Below are positions 42,424-51,907 of a DNA stretch of 64,000 nt, in pieces. The translations under genes and the position numbers were made by a program. Positions within the stretch are counted from its first letter, which is position 1. The number at the start of each line of letters is the position of its first letter. The stretch is from Flectonema sp. DT1601 (Eukaryota > Euglenozoa > Diplonemea > Diplonemida > Diplonemidae): positions 1,182,001 through 1,246,000 of the forward strand of contig OZ025795.1 in NCBI GenBank assembly GCA_964019425.1. The letters run 5' to 3'. The notes beneath the pieces were generated by a model that saw only the letters and a program-made list of their open reading frames with translations, was not told where the DNA came from and did no database searches.

Positions 42424-42505
42424 CGCAGCCGGCAGGGTTTGAACCTGCGCATGCAAAGCACACTCGCTTAGCAGGCGAGCCCCGTAACCACTTGGGTACG
42501 GCTGC
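42424..42505 (-). tRNA. tRNA-Ser(GCU)
   Basis: On the minus strand a full class II cloverleaf folds. The 7-bp acceptor is GCAGCCG/CGGCTGC with discriminator G. The anticodon arm is CTCGC-CTGCTAA-GCGAG, giving anticodon GCU. A long variable arm follows, then a T-arm GCAGG-TTCAAAC-CCTGC. There is no intron. A LINE fragment begins about 22 bp from its 5' end. Its charged product is needed for AGC/AGU codons. Confidence 0.95.
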
Positions 42506-42527
42506 TGTTGGAAAAACAGAGTTTTTA

Positions 42528-42573
42528 TTTATTGCTGCACTCATCAGTATACTAGTGACGGTGGTGTTAGCAA
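42528..42573 (+). mobile_element. LINE copy B, left part (interrupted)
   Basis: The frame IAALISILVTVVLA matches RTLISILVTVVLA of LINE copy A ORF2 (near 48150-48190). The copy is 5'-truncated at this point. It breaks off at TTAGCAA, where copy A has inserted, and resumes at 49839. A likely old target duplication for copy B is CAGAGTTTTTA (42517-42527) against CAAAGTTTTTA (51299-51309). Confidence 0.8.
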
Positions 42574-42587
42574 AAAAAAAAAAAAAA

Positions 42588-42636
42588 TAAGGGAAAACCT
42601 CTAATTCAACAAAAATAGTTTGCGAAATCGCCAACT
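42588..42636 (-). repeat. inverted copy of the LINE 5' leader
   Basis: Its reverse complement (GAGTTGGCGATTTCGCAAAC, then TATTTTTGTTGAATTAGAGG and TTTTCCC) matches 43741-43789 with only a few differences. The two copies face each other and bracket 1.1 kb of unrelated DNA. This could be a 5' inversion made during insertion, or a pair of inverted element heads. Confidence 0.85.
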
Positions 42637-42731
42637 CCCTACAAAAAAAAGTTGTCCACCAGGACTCGAACTTGACCCAAAAATTTGGCTTGCGGCGGGT
42701 TTTTTGTTTTTTAGCCTACCAAGCTGGAAGA

Positions 42732-42804
42732 GTGCAAGGGTGGCTTGCGTCCGCCAAATTCTTGGCGGGACGCAAGCCCCCCCCCCCCCCCCCCCCCCCC
42801 CCCC
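42732..42804. repeat. GC-rich hairpin followed by a C28 run
   Basis: GGCTTGCGTCCGCCAA faces TTGGCGGGACGCAAGCC with a 4-nt loop, a near-perfect 16-bp stem. It is followed at once by 28 consecutive C (42777-42804). Such a G/C homopolymer is unique in this AT-rich window. Confidence 0.85.
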
Positions 42805-42880
42805 AACCCCCCCAAGGGGGGAGCCCCTAATAAAAGCCCGCCTGTTCCGTACAAAGTCCAACCTGAAAAAACAAATTTGC

Positions 42881-42885
42881 AACTG

Positions 42886-42917
<32 letters not shown>

Positions 42918-43260
42918 TTCTAATTAAAGACGCGCATGAATGGACTAATGAGATTCCTTCTGTCCCTACCTACTATCTGGCGAACAGCAGTCAAGGGAAC
43001 GGACTTGAAACTGTCAGCGGGGAAAGAAGACCCTGTTGAGTTTGACTCTAGTCGGGTGTAGTTATAGGTGGGAGGTTTACCAACTCTTATCGTCGCTTTA
43101 CTTATCCAATGATGGGGGAACGGCAGCTGCCTCTTCGGAGTTTAGGGTCCTTTCGGACTCGTAGCTTTTCCGATTCCAGCGACAAACGGGCTTCGGCTCG
43201 ACCCCTCGTTTGGAGACACCAGTCAGGTGGGGAGATTGGCTGGGAGGAGGGCCACATTGA
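42881..43260 (+). rRNA. partial large-subunit (28S) rRNA fragment, displaced
   Basis: GACTCTCTTAAGGTAGCCAA, then ATGCCTCGTC, CGCGCATGAATGGA, CTGTCCCTACCTACTATCT, GGGGAAAGAAGACCCTGTTG and AGTCAGGTGGGGAGATTGGC follow 28S domain V in order, with some divergence. It starts abruptly 20 bp before the R2-type cleavage site (TTAAGG/TAGCC). The right end is uncertain, and similarity may persist weakly to ~43380. It is not a functional rRNA gene. It is an isolated piece within the LINE insertion. Confidence 0.9.
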
Positions 43261-43604
43261 CGAAGGCTTCGAAGTCACGAACCTAAATCGATGATGAGGA
43301 TCGTTAAGCCACATTTCTAAAGGTCAAGCTTTTACTAACGTGAGAATTTCTGTTCTCGATGGTCAGAATGTGTCTGACAAAATTACCTAATTTGGAATGC
43401 TGCTTGAAGTCTGGTGAATTTTGGTTGGAGGTCTTAGTCTCACTGGTGAACTGCACAGTAACATTTTAAAGTGATCGATCACACGGGAGGGGTCTTGGTG
43501 ATTTATTGCAACGGGAATATGTCTCAACTCGACCAGTGGGTGATCAATCCGCCCTTTGACTATGTTTTGGTCACATTTTCCGTCATTACGAAAAAGAGAA
43601 AAAA

Positions 43605-43679
43605 GGATGTCACGGGGTTCGAACCAGAGACCTCCGGATCATGATTCGGCGGTCATAACCAATAAACCACCGGAGCTCC
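43605..43679 (-). pseudogene. tRNA-like sequence (degenerate)
   Basis: 75 nt on the minus strand with a pol III A-box-like TGGTTTATTGGTTATG and a perfect B-box core GGTTCGAACCC. D-stem CGGT/ACCG forms. The acceptor stem (GGAGCTC/GACATCC) and anticodon stem have mismatches and the anticodon loop is oversized around CAT. Probably a tRNA pseudogene or the head of a tRNA-derived SINE, just upstream of the LINE leader. Confidence 0.5.
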
Positions 43680-43801
43680 GAAGATTCTGAAAACTTTCCC
43701 GTCATGTTGGGTTGTTTCGAGCAGTTAAAATTTTTGTGATGAGTTGGCGATTTCGCAAACTATTTTTGTGGAATTAGGGGTTTTCCCAAAAAATAAATAA
43801 A

Positions 43802-45631
43802 ATGGCTGGTAAGAAAGCAATGCGTCCGCAAGATAGAAGGGCAGCGGAAAGGAGAGAAAGAGAAAGGAAAGAGGCGAAGATGATGAGGGAACAAGCCAGA
43901 AATGAGATCCGGGAAGAAGAAGAGGGGTCTCAGCAGGAGATAGAGTCCCAGCAACAGGAAGAAATGGAGATGGACTCTCCAGAAGTGCCAGAAGGAATCT
44001 CAGTAGAGGTGACCGCAGTAGGACCTCCAGCAGCATTTCAAGCAAGCCCTCAAAACAAGGAGGCAATTCAAACAAAGACAAGCCCTCAAAACAAAGAGGC
44101 AATTCAAATAAGCCCTCAAAACATAGAGGCACAAGGAAGTGTTTTAAAAACAAAACAAAGCCCTCCATCAAATGAGGCACCCCAATCAAGCCCTCAAATC
44201 AAAGAGGCACAAAGAAGATCGACGGTGATGATGAATGGACCACCACCAAAGTTTAACAAGGAGCATTTTAAATGCAAAATACTCCAGCCAACTGATGACC
44301 TCAACAGCAAGACCAACGGCATTATACTTGCATTATCTCAACAAGGAAGAAACCTGGACGAAGACTACTTCGAAAAGGCTAGCAAAACGCAACAACTGAC
44401 GATAGTGTTCACACGACCACCTCCAAAACGTGCCCTACAACACGCAACTGACTGCAGTCAGATTCAGACGCCAGTCCAATTCGATGGACAATTAAAAATT
44501 AGAAGCTGGTGGTTCGTTACAATGTCAGGCACGACCCACAGACCAACATTGACCATCGCCAAAAAGGTCAACCCACCGGAGACACATGAACTGATAGCCT
44601 GGATGACAAAGAAGGACATCTCCAAGGCGCAGGTGGAAAGCCCCTCAGCAGTAACAGCCATGATAAAAGCGGTTGTTGCACAACACGGAAGGGTGGATCA
44701 AAGATCGTACAGATCAGTGGAGGGAGACTTTGCGGAGTTAACAATCCTGCCAACGGATGTAGACTCAGCAGTAAAGTTACTGAAGAACTCGGGAACAGAC
44801 AAGGTCTACTTCCGAATCAAACAAACGCTGGGACAGTCAGCAACCAAGTACAGTACCGTGTGGCTGGACCGCAAGACGACGAATGATGAGGCAGTTGGCA
44901 TTCTGAGAGCCCAACAAGACCTCTGTTACGGACTCACCATCAGCCACGGCAAAATAGGGTTGAGAGTGATTAAAACAAAGGACGTCGACAAAGTAAGGAA
45001 GGGAGCTGGGAAGTACGCCAGCACTGTATACGGCGAAGGGCTACACCGTCTCAGCGGAGCGCCTTACAGCTGGGGCAACAGGCTCCAGAATATTCTATCG
45101 CAGTTGGGACTGAGGTCTAAATTTGTAAGGATGGATCGGGGTGACTTCATCATCGCGTTGGACAAGAAGCCGGAAACGAAACTTGTCCAATGTGGTGAGG
45201 TAGTCATCCTAATTGAAAAATTAGAAAGTGTGGAAGTGGAAGTGAAGAAACCCGTCGTTGTGAAATACCGCGAGGCCAAGACTTCGTATGCAGCCGCAGT
45301 CAAAAAGACGTTACCGACTCCGAAAAATCCAACGACTGAAGTACAAAACTCTGAGAGCAGTGTTAAGGAACTCAGAGAAAAGACTGACAGCATGATGGCA
45401 CAACTTAAGAATGATGTTACAGATCTGCAGAAAAGATTAGAGGAGGGACTCTACAATCTAACGAAGGTGGTCGCAACCCTGACGGAGGCCGCTAATAAAA
45501 ACGAAAAGAACTATAACAACATGGCCATAGCCATCACAAGTCTGGTAGAATCGGTGAAGCGGATGGAAGCCACTATTGGTCTCGGTCGAACAACAAGTAC
45601 GAATAGAAACAACAACACTGGCCAATCATGA
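43802..45631 (+). CDS. LINE ORF1 protein
   Basis: 609 residues, intact. It has a highly charged N-terminus (RRAAERRERERKEAKMMREQ). A run of degenerate Ser-Pro-Gln-Asn-Lys-Glu-Ala repeats covers about residues 78-140. The central globular region (~145-470) has no zinc knuckle. A C-terminal coiled coil (LREKTDSMMAQLKNDVTDLQ) follows, with a polar tail. It presumably binds element RNA, by position. The central domain resembles no family I can name. Its stop codon overlaps the ORF2 ATG (ATGA at 45628-45631), suggesting termination-reinitiation. Confidence 0.8.
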   Translation: MAGKKAMRPQDRRAAERRERERKEAKMMREQARNEIREEEEGSQQEIESQQQEEMEMDSPEVPEGISVEVTAVGPPAAFQASPQNKEAIQTKTSPQNKEAIQISPQNIEAQGSVLKTKQSPPSNEAPQSSPQIKEAQRRSTVMMNGPPPKFNKEHFKCKILQPTDDLNSKTNGIILALSQQGRNLDEDYFEKASKTQQLTIVFTRPPPKRALQHATDCSQIQTPVQFDGQLKIRSWWFVTMSGTTHRPTLTIAKKVNPPETHELIAWMTKKDISKAQVESPSAVTAMIKAVVAQHGRVDQRSYRSVEGDFAELTILPTDVDSAVKLLKNSGTDKVYFRIKQTLGQSATKYSTVWLDRKTTNDEAVGILRAQQDLCYGLTISHGKIGLRVIKTKDVDKVRKGAGKYASTVYGEGLHRLSGAPYSWGNRLQNILSQLGLRSKFVRMDRGDFIIALDKKPETKLVQCGEVVILIEKLESVEVEVKKPVVVKYREAKTSYAAAVKKTLPTPKNPTTEVQNSESSVKELREKTDSMMAQLKNDVTDLQKRLEEGLYNLTKVVATLTEAANKNEKNYNNMAIAITSLVESVKRMEATIGLGRTTSTNRNNNTGQS

Positions 45632-46674
45632 TTGTGATTTGGTCAAATAACATTCGCTCAGTTCTGAAACCAGAAAACTACTTCAAACTGAATTGGGCTC
45701 TCAAAGAAGAAAAACCTGAAATAATACTACTACAAGAAACATGGTTAACCGATGACAAGCCCTTCTCTGTTGACGGGTACAAAACTTACAGAAGAGACAG
45801 CACCACCAAGATGGGACATCGTGGGCTCATTACATTGGTAAGGAATGATCTTAAAAATGCGATTACTAAACTCAACGACATCTCATTTGACCAAACTGAG
45901 ATACTATCAGTAGAATTACAGTCTAATCCACCTCTTATAATACATAATGTTTACCACCCGCCTGAAATCAAGGCAACAACCTGGAAGATTAAATCAGAAC
46001 TCGGCACATTAATTGCAGGTGATATAAATGGACACCATCCGACATGGTCTAATGGAAATAAGAACACTACTGGTATAAGCTTCTATAATTGGTCACTGGA
46101 AGCTGCGATGAAAGTTATTAACAACCCTCAACAACACACGAGACCGCTAAGCCTGACATCCCCAGACATTGTAGCCTTGGACAACACGATGGAAGCAGAA
46201 GTTAAAATTATGAGAGGGTGGGGTAGCGACCATCAGCCACTCAAAATAATCATCGAAGAAATAAAGACTCAAGAGCAACATCAGAAAACTTACAATTGGA
46301 AATGGAAATGGCACTGTGCCGACTGGGAATACTACAGAAGAATATTGCAAGCTGCAGCACCCAAGCTGGAACATATAAAAACAGTCCAAAAACTGGGAGC
46401 AAGGATAAACAATGAAATATTAAAGGCAGCGGGAAGGGCCATACCAGGATATAACAAAGAAGTAGGAGGTGCCTTCACAGTGAGGGACCCTGAACTTGAG
46501 GAGTTAATGACTGAGACGGATCCGGATAAAACAACTACGGATGCTATAGCAGAAGGAATCCGAAAGGTAAAACAGAACATTATCGAATGTGATATGTCGG
46601 GAAAAGATTATCGGTGGGCCTTTCGGAAAGTCAAACAGCTAGAAGGTAGAACGATCATACGATCAGTAACATAA
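45628..46674 (+). CDS. LINE ORF2, endonuclease part
   Basis: 348 residues read from the ATGA overlap. The AP-like endonuclease is complete: SNNIRS (Asn), ILLQETWLTD (Glu), LIAGDINGHHPTWSNG (Asp/Asn), SPDIVALD and GSDHQPLKI (Asp-His). After residue ~210 a linker leads toward the RT. The frame stops at 46674, and the RT frame opens in a different phase from ~46646. So one frame change lies within 46640-46674. It may be a decay mutation, an assembly error or a programmed shift. Confidence 0.85.
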   Translation: MIVIWSNNIRSVLKPENYFKLNWALKEEKPEIILLQETWLTDDKPFSVDGYKTYRRDSTTKMGHRGLITLVRNDLKNAITKLNDISFDQTEILSVELQSNPPLIIHNVYHPPEIKATTWKIKSELGTLIAGDINGHHPTWSNGNKNTTGISFYNWSLEAAMKVINNPQQHTRPLSLTSPDIVALDNTMEAEVKIMRGWGSDHQPLKIIIEEIKTQEQHQKTYNWKWKWHCADWEYYRRILQAAAPKLEHIKTVQKLGARINNEILKAAGRAIPGYNKEVGGAFTVRDPELEELMTETDPDKTTTDAIAEGIRKVKQNIIECDMSGKDYRWAFRKVKQLEGRTIIRSVT

Positions 46675-49547
46675 CACACAAAGGGAGGGAATTAACTGAT
46701 TCACAGGAAATAGCAAATGCTTTTACTGAAACGTACGCAAACCAATTCCCGAAAGATGGGGAAATGGAGACAATTTCGGAACGACCGGATGAAAATGATG
46801 AGGAATTTGGGATGTCGGAACTGGTGAGACAGCTCACAAAAACGAAGGAAAAGAAAGCACCGGGACCCGACAAGATCTGGAATTCTATGATCAAACAACT
46901 GCCGGAAGCCTTTCTCAAACAACTGTTGCGACTGTTTAACCTGTCATGGCAACGATCAGCTGTACCAAGGTGCTGGAAAAGCGGTATGGTCATACCCATA
47001 TTAAAACCAGATAAGGACAAAAAGCAAGTTCTTTCTTATAGACCGATAACACTCACCTCTTCTATTGCGAAGCTCTTTGAGAGGATGATCGTTGAACGCA
47101 TGCATCATTTATTAAATAAGACGATGAACCCAAGACAGGCGGCCTACAAACGCGGACGAGATGCTACAGAAAACCTATGCATCGTAACTGACCGGCTTCT
47201 CAGTGCTAGGGACAGGGGAAAGGAAGCAATACTAATCACCTTTGATCTACAAAAGGCATTTGACGCGGTACAGCCAAAAACTCTTATGGACAAGATGATG
47301 ACCGCAGGGTTACCAACAAGGTATCTGAGGTGGGTACAAAACTATCTGACCGGAAGAAAAATCACAACGAGGGTGAACGGAACAAAAGGTAATTTCCAAA
47401 ACATACAAGTGGGTGTACCACAAGGAAGCGTGCTGGGCCCCCAGCTCTTTTCGATATTTATAAACGATTTAATAGAGAAACTGGAGAAGTTTGAGCCAAC
47501 CGTCTTTGCTGACGATGTTGGGATAGTTATCGCATCTGATACCAACAACCGTCTGGAGGATCGAGTCAATGAAGCGGTACGAATCTTTGAGGAATGGGCA
47601 TTAGACTCCCAAATAAAAATTAATAAGAACCCTGGCAAAACTGAATACATTCATGTGAAGCCGAACAGAACTACGCAGGACAAGTCCCCAGTTGTGGTGT
47701 ACTCTGAAGAGCATACTTTTAAATATGTTGTGGCCACAGCAGAACAGATAAGAAACCTTGTGAAAGACGATGGCACAACAACAGTAGAAAAGAAGGAAGA
47801 CTATGCTGTCACTCACTTGTACGTGGTGCCGCCACATAGAATAAAGACAAAGCTGCCGAACAAACCAACAGTAATAAAAACACTAAAGATGAATGCTCAG
47901 CGCTTCCCCCAACTAAAGAAAGTTCACAATCGGGGGGAAATAGATAAGATGTTGGAAACAGTGGGGCCAGGACTTCACGGATTCGCACTTGCAACTGGAC
48001 GGAAAGTACATAAGACGAAAGTTGTAAGATACCTGGGAGTACACTATGACGAGAACCTGACATTTGAGTCACAGATGGGGAAAATGATGATAGCTGCATC
48101 CAGAGGTCTTGGCTTACTGACTAGACTTACCCGGATAGGCTGTAGGAAGAGAACGCTGATTAGCATCCTAGTGACGGTGGTCCTAGCAAGGATCCTTTAT
48201 GGTGTTGAGAGCTTTGCTTGGGTACTAACAAGCAACTTTCTCCAGCAACTGGAATTAATTATAAACAGAACAGTGAGGCTGGTCACTGGATGCCTGCGGA
48301 GCACAGAATTAACAAGACTGTACGAAGAGGCAGACACTCCACGACTAAAGGAACACATCCAATACAAGATGTGCAGAACATATGAACGATTCAAGCTCAG
48401 TCCACACCTACCAGCACATGAACTGACAAAAACAAAAAGAATGGAAGAGAACCCACCAAAAACGATATGGGGATGGACTGTCTGGAATTACTATGTATCT
48501 GGGATCCCTGGTCTTGACATAAACAGAAGTATCATAAGCCAAGAAGTAAATCCGGAGCACTACACGCTACCACCGTGGAAAGAAACTAATGCGATGAAGT
48601 TCACTTACCCAGGTGACAAAGACGAGGCGAAACGGAGTGAAGCAGACTTACCTGCTCAAGACACGAGAGTTTACACGGATGGGTCGATAAGACACAAGTC
48701 TAAGACCTACATGACGAATGCAGCTGCTGCTGTGGTTATAGTAGACAAAGGCAAGACGTGTCTACTTGGATACAAAATACCGGTGGCGGGTTCCTCCTAC
48801 AGGACTGAACAGATCGCTGTAAAATTGGCGATGGAGAATCTTGTTCAAGCAGCGAAGGAGGAACAAGAATATCCAACAGCAACGACGCACCTGTTGACTG
48901 ATTCGATGTCAGTTATGCAGGCATTGGAACAAGGACCATACAAACAAAGGTCCCCAATGAATAAAGACATCTGGAAGTTAGCTATGAAGCTAGAGAGGAA
49001 GGGTGTACAAATTAACGTACAGTATGTGCCAGCGCACAGAAATGTACGATACAATGAAGTAGCAGACCAGCTTGCGAAGTATGCAGCAGGCCTGAAGGAT
49101 GATCCACCTTATAAGGATGTAATTATTAAACAACTACCCGCTCAACTTGATATGGGAACGATGATGACCTTCCACAAGCGGAGAAAACGGGAGAACTGGT
49201 TAGGGCCAGGAGAGGTAAGGCACCCTCCATACATTGATGAGCTCACCAGACCGGAAGAAGTGATCATGTCACGCTTTAGAGTGGGACACTGCAGATCCTT
49301 GAAACTCAAGGGACAAAATGAGAAATGCATCTTCTGTAAAGATGCAAGGGCAACACCACATCATGTGGCCTTATTATGTGAACATTGGTGCGTGGAATTC
49401 TTAAGAGACAAGTACATCGATCCTATGATAAACGAAGAAGGAGAAGAACCATGTTCTCTAGAAGACTGTTACTTACCGAATAACCAACGAAGGATGTTAA
49501 ACTTTGTCACTGCCTTGGACGAACTAGCAGTACTAACAGGAAGGTAA
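46646..49547 (+). CDS. LINE ORF2, reverse transcriptase-RNase H-zinc finger part
   Basis: Read in the second frame; the first ATG is at 46764. RT motifs present: SYRPITLTSSIAKLFERMI, LITFDLQKAFDAVQ, VGVPQGSVLGPQLFSIFIND, and the catalytic FADD (~47504). Between KTEYIHVK and the thumb motif VVRYLGVHYDENLTF lies an extra ~110-130 residues where relatives have ~20. RNase H: VYTDGS, YRTEQIAVKLA, LLTDSMSVMQ and PAHRNVRYNEVADQLA, so all catalytic acids are present. A Cys/His cluster, CIFCKDARATPHHVALLCEH, lies near the C-terminus. Enzymatically this copy looks competent apart from the frame change upstream. Confidence 0.88.
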
Positions 49548-49838
49548 TCTTATAATCGACAAATGTCAAGATCAAGACCGCAGCCTACAAGACTAGGAAG
49601 TACCGATGGCAATTTAGCAACACATCCGAAGACGTCCAAGTGGACAATTTACTCTGTAGTATTAGTTTTAAGTTATCAAAACAAAGAAAGGAGATACGAA
49701 GCCTACGGGATCCCCACCCCCAACCCCCAAAACAAAGAAAGTAAGAAAGAAAGAAAGAAAAAGAACAACCGCGCCTAACAGCGCAATCAGCACCACAGAC
49801 TCACGGGTCGTGGTGCACACACAAAAAAAAAAAAAAAA
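49548..49838 (+). mobile_element. LINE copy A 3' end with extra 3' sequence
   Basis: Similarity to the copy B 3' end stops at AGTTATCAAAACAAAG (49671-49686). Copy A then continues for ~135 unrelated bases: a GAAA-rich stretch, then a segment with CACGGGTCGTGGTGCAC, then the A-run. This looks like read-through of the element's own end into downstream DNA (a 3' transduction). Confidence 0.6.
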
Positions 49839-51298
49839 TTAGCAAGGGTGCTTTATGGTGTTGAAAGCTTTGCTTGGATGCTACCAAAAGAGTGCTTCGA
49901 ACAACTGGAATTACTGGTAAACAGGGCAGTGAGGCTGGTAACTGGATGTCTGCGGAGCACCAAACTACAGAGACTTTACAAAGAAGCCGACACCCCAAGA
50001 CTGAAGGAACACATCCAGTATAAGATGTGTAGAACTTATGAACGTTTTAAATTGAGTCCGTTCCTACCGACTCGCAAGCTGACGAGAACAGGGAGTTCAG
50101 AATTATTTCAAAAATCGAAATGGGGATGGAATGTCTGGATAGACTATGTCTCTGGTGTCCCTGGCCTTGACAATTACCGGAGCATTACCAACCTGGAAGT
50201 GAACCCAGAACACTACACTGTCCCTCCATGGAAAAGTACTAATGCGATGAAATTCACATATTCAAGCAACAAGGAAGAGGCTGAACAGCGAGAAACTGAA
50301 TTACCAGCTCACGAGATGAAAGTCTACACTGACGGGTCGATAAGACACAAACCCAAGACTTACATGACAGACTCGGCTGCTGCTGTGGTCATGGTTAACG
50401 AAAGCAAGATGCGTCTACTTGGATATAAAATACCAGTAGCGGGTTCCTCTTATAGGACCGAGCAGATTGCAGTAAAACTGGCGTTGGAAAATTTAGTTCA
50501 GGTGGCGGAGGATGAACATGAATCTCTAACAGCAACGACGCACCTGTTGACTGATTCGATGTCAGTCATGCAGGCATTGGAACAAGGGCCATATAAACAA
50601 AGGTCCCCAATGAACAAAAAGATCTGGAAGTTGGCAATGAAACTGGAGAAGAAGGGAATCCAAGTCAACATGAGTATGTACCGGCACACAGAAACGTGCG
50701 GTACAACGAAGTAGCGGACCAACTGGCGAAATTCGCTGCAGGCCTGAAGGAAGATCCACCTCACGAAGATGTTATTATTAAACAACTGCCCACTCAACTT
50801 GACATGGGAACATTGATGACGTTTCACAAGCGGAGAAAACGGGAGAACTGGATCGGACCGGGAGAGATAAGACACCCTCCGTACATCGAAGTACTGATGT
50901 CACGCTTTAGAGTGGGACATTGCAGATCTCTGATAATCAAAGGACTGAACGAGCTGTGCTTTTTCTGTAAACTTGGAAAGGCGACAGCACATCATGTATT
51001 ATTTATATGCGAACATTGGTGTATAGAAACCTTGAGAGAAAAATACATCAGTCACATGATGAATGACAAGGGAGAGGAAGCATGCCAACTGGAGGACTGC
51101 TACTTACCTGCGAATCAACAGCAGATGACTGGTTTTGTCACAACCTTAGACAGACTGGCACAACTATTAGGACGGTAGTATTATTAAAACATCGACATTT
51201 CGAATATCAACATTGAAGGCATCATTGCAACACATCTGAAGTCGTCCAAGTGGACAATTAATAATGTAGTATTAGTTTTAAGTTATCAAAACAAAGAT
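49839..51298 (+). mobile_element. LINE copy B, right part (RNase H and zinc finger)
   Basis: It continues copy B with LARVLYGVES through RNase H (VYTDGS, YRTEQIAVKLA, LLTDSMSVMQ) to ~50674. A one-base loss there shifts phase within the motif that reads VQYVPAHRNVRYNE in copy A. It resumes at ~50696 with YNEVADQLAKFAAG and the Cys/His finger FFCKLGKATAHHVLFICEHW, and stops at 51178. Most differences from copy A are silent. The 3' untranslated part ends at ~51298 without a long A-tail. Confidence 0.85.
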
Positions 51299-51309
51299 CA
51301 AAGTTTTTA

Positions 51310-51625
51310 ACTTTGGAATTCCGTTGAGTCGGATCTTCTGTTGAGCCTGAAGCTTCCTGTAGCATCCGATACAGTGACAACGGATTGAGCCTAGTATCTT
51401 ACGAATATTCCGTGGTCTCAATGAAGTGAAGTATGAGTAGGATGCCTCACTGAGATATTTACAGTACTCGCTCCAAGCTTGTTGATATGGGATGGTGTTC
51501 TCGGGAAGTTTTACTGAGTGAAGGGATGGTCACCTTACAGAGAAATGTTGTCCTCTTAAAGATTGTGTTGATTAGTTTTAATTATTCATTGACTAATACT
51601 TTTTATTATCATTCAAGCCAACAAT
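51310..51625. other. intergenic
   Basis: Mixed composition, no gene seen. TATTATCATTCAAG ends at 51617, 8 nt before the next ATG. Confidence 0.5.
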
Positions 51626-51907
51626 ATGGTATGCGGACCAGCATGGTTTCGAAGATACGAGAATGCTGACGATGAGCGCATAGAAGATTTGATTGACGCC
51701 CTGTTCTCTGCATGCAAAGATGATCATCAGGAAATACTGTTGGAATTATCTGATCAAGGTTGGTTCATAGATGATGAGGATTACGAATCACCTAAAAAAC
51801 TGAAAGATGTGATTATGTTAATCATACGAACCTTGCAGTTTCAGAATGGAGTAGCTTCTGACTTGATTCTTGATGCGCTTAGAGTTGTTGAAAATTATAT
51901 AAAGTAG
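51626..51907 (+). CDS. small helical protein; domain shared with the gene at 54608
   Basis: 93 residues, acidic, mostly helical, with no recognised family. ERIEDLIDALFSACKD, then a GW centre (LSDQGWFIDDEDYE), then VIMLIIRTLQ and DALRVVENYIK. The protein at 54608-55360 has the same order: YLNDLQRCIAEG, then IRSTGWDGYVSEDGE, then VAIVKLVVHTLHY and FRTVTVLEDIF. The shared pattern of hydrophobic positions, the GW and the following acidic stretch suggest a common ~75-residue domain. The gene lies 330 bp past the LINE block. Confidence 0.6.
   Translation: MVCGPAWFRRYENADDERIEDLIDALFSACKDDHQEILLELSDQGWFIDDEDYESPKKLKDVIMLIIRTLQFQNGVASDLILDALRVVENYIK

Larger units (their letters stand above)
42574..49838 (+). 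mobile_element. LINE copy A (APE-RT-RNaseH-zinc finger) with unusual 5' flank, inserted in copy B
   Basis: Flanked by TTAGCAA on both sides (42567-42573 and 49839-49845) and ending in an A-run (49823-49838), the signs of target-primed insertion. Removing it rejoins copy B in frame (VVLA-RVLYG). ORF1 (43802-45631) and ORF2 (45628-49547) overlap by ATGA. The domain order (APE endonuclease, RT, RNase H, Cys/His finger) fits the I/ingi-type non-LTR clades. The first 1.2 kb is composite: an inverted copy of the 5' leader, a poly-C hairpin, a 28S rRNA fragment and a tRNA-like sequence. Confidence 0.85.

Noticed and set aside
42640-42760. tRNA-like sequence on the minus strand (AGCTTGGTAGG A-box-like, GTTCGAGTCC B-box-like, followed by T8)
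   Set aside because: The acceptor and T-stems do not pair and the anticodon arm cannot be formed, so it was not called as a tRNA gene.
42881-43260. 28S sequence as a resident rDNA unit
   Set aside because: Only about 0.4 kb is present, with abrupt ends and non-rDNA flanks inside the LINE insertion.
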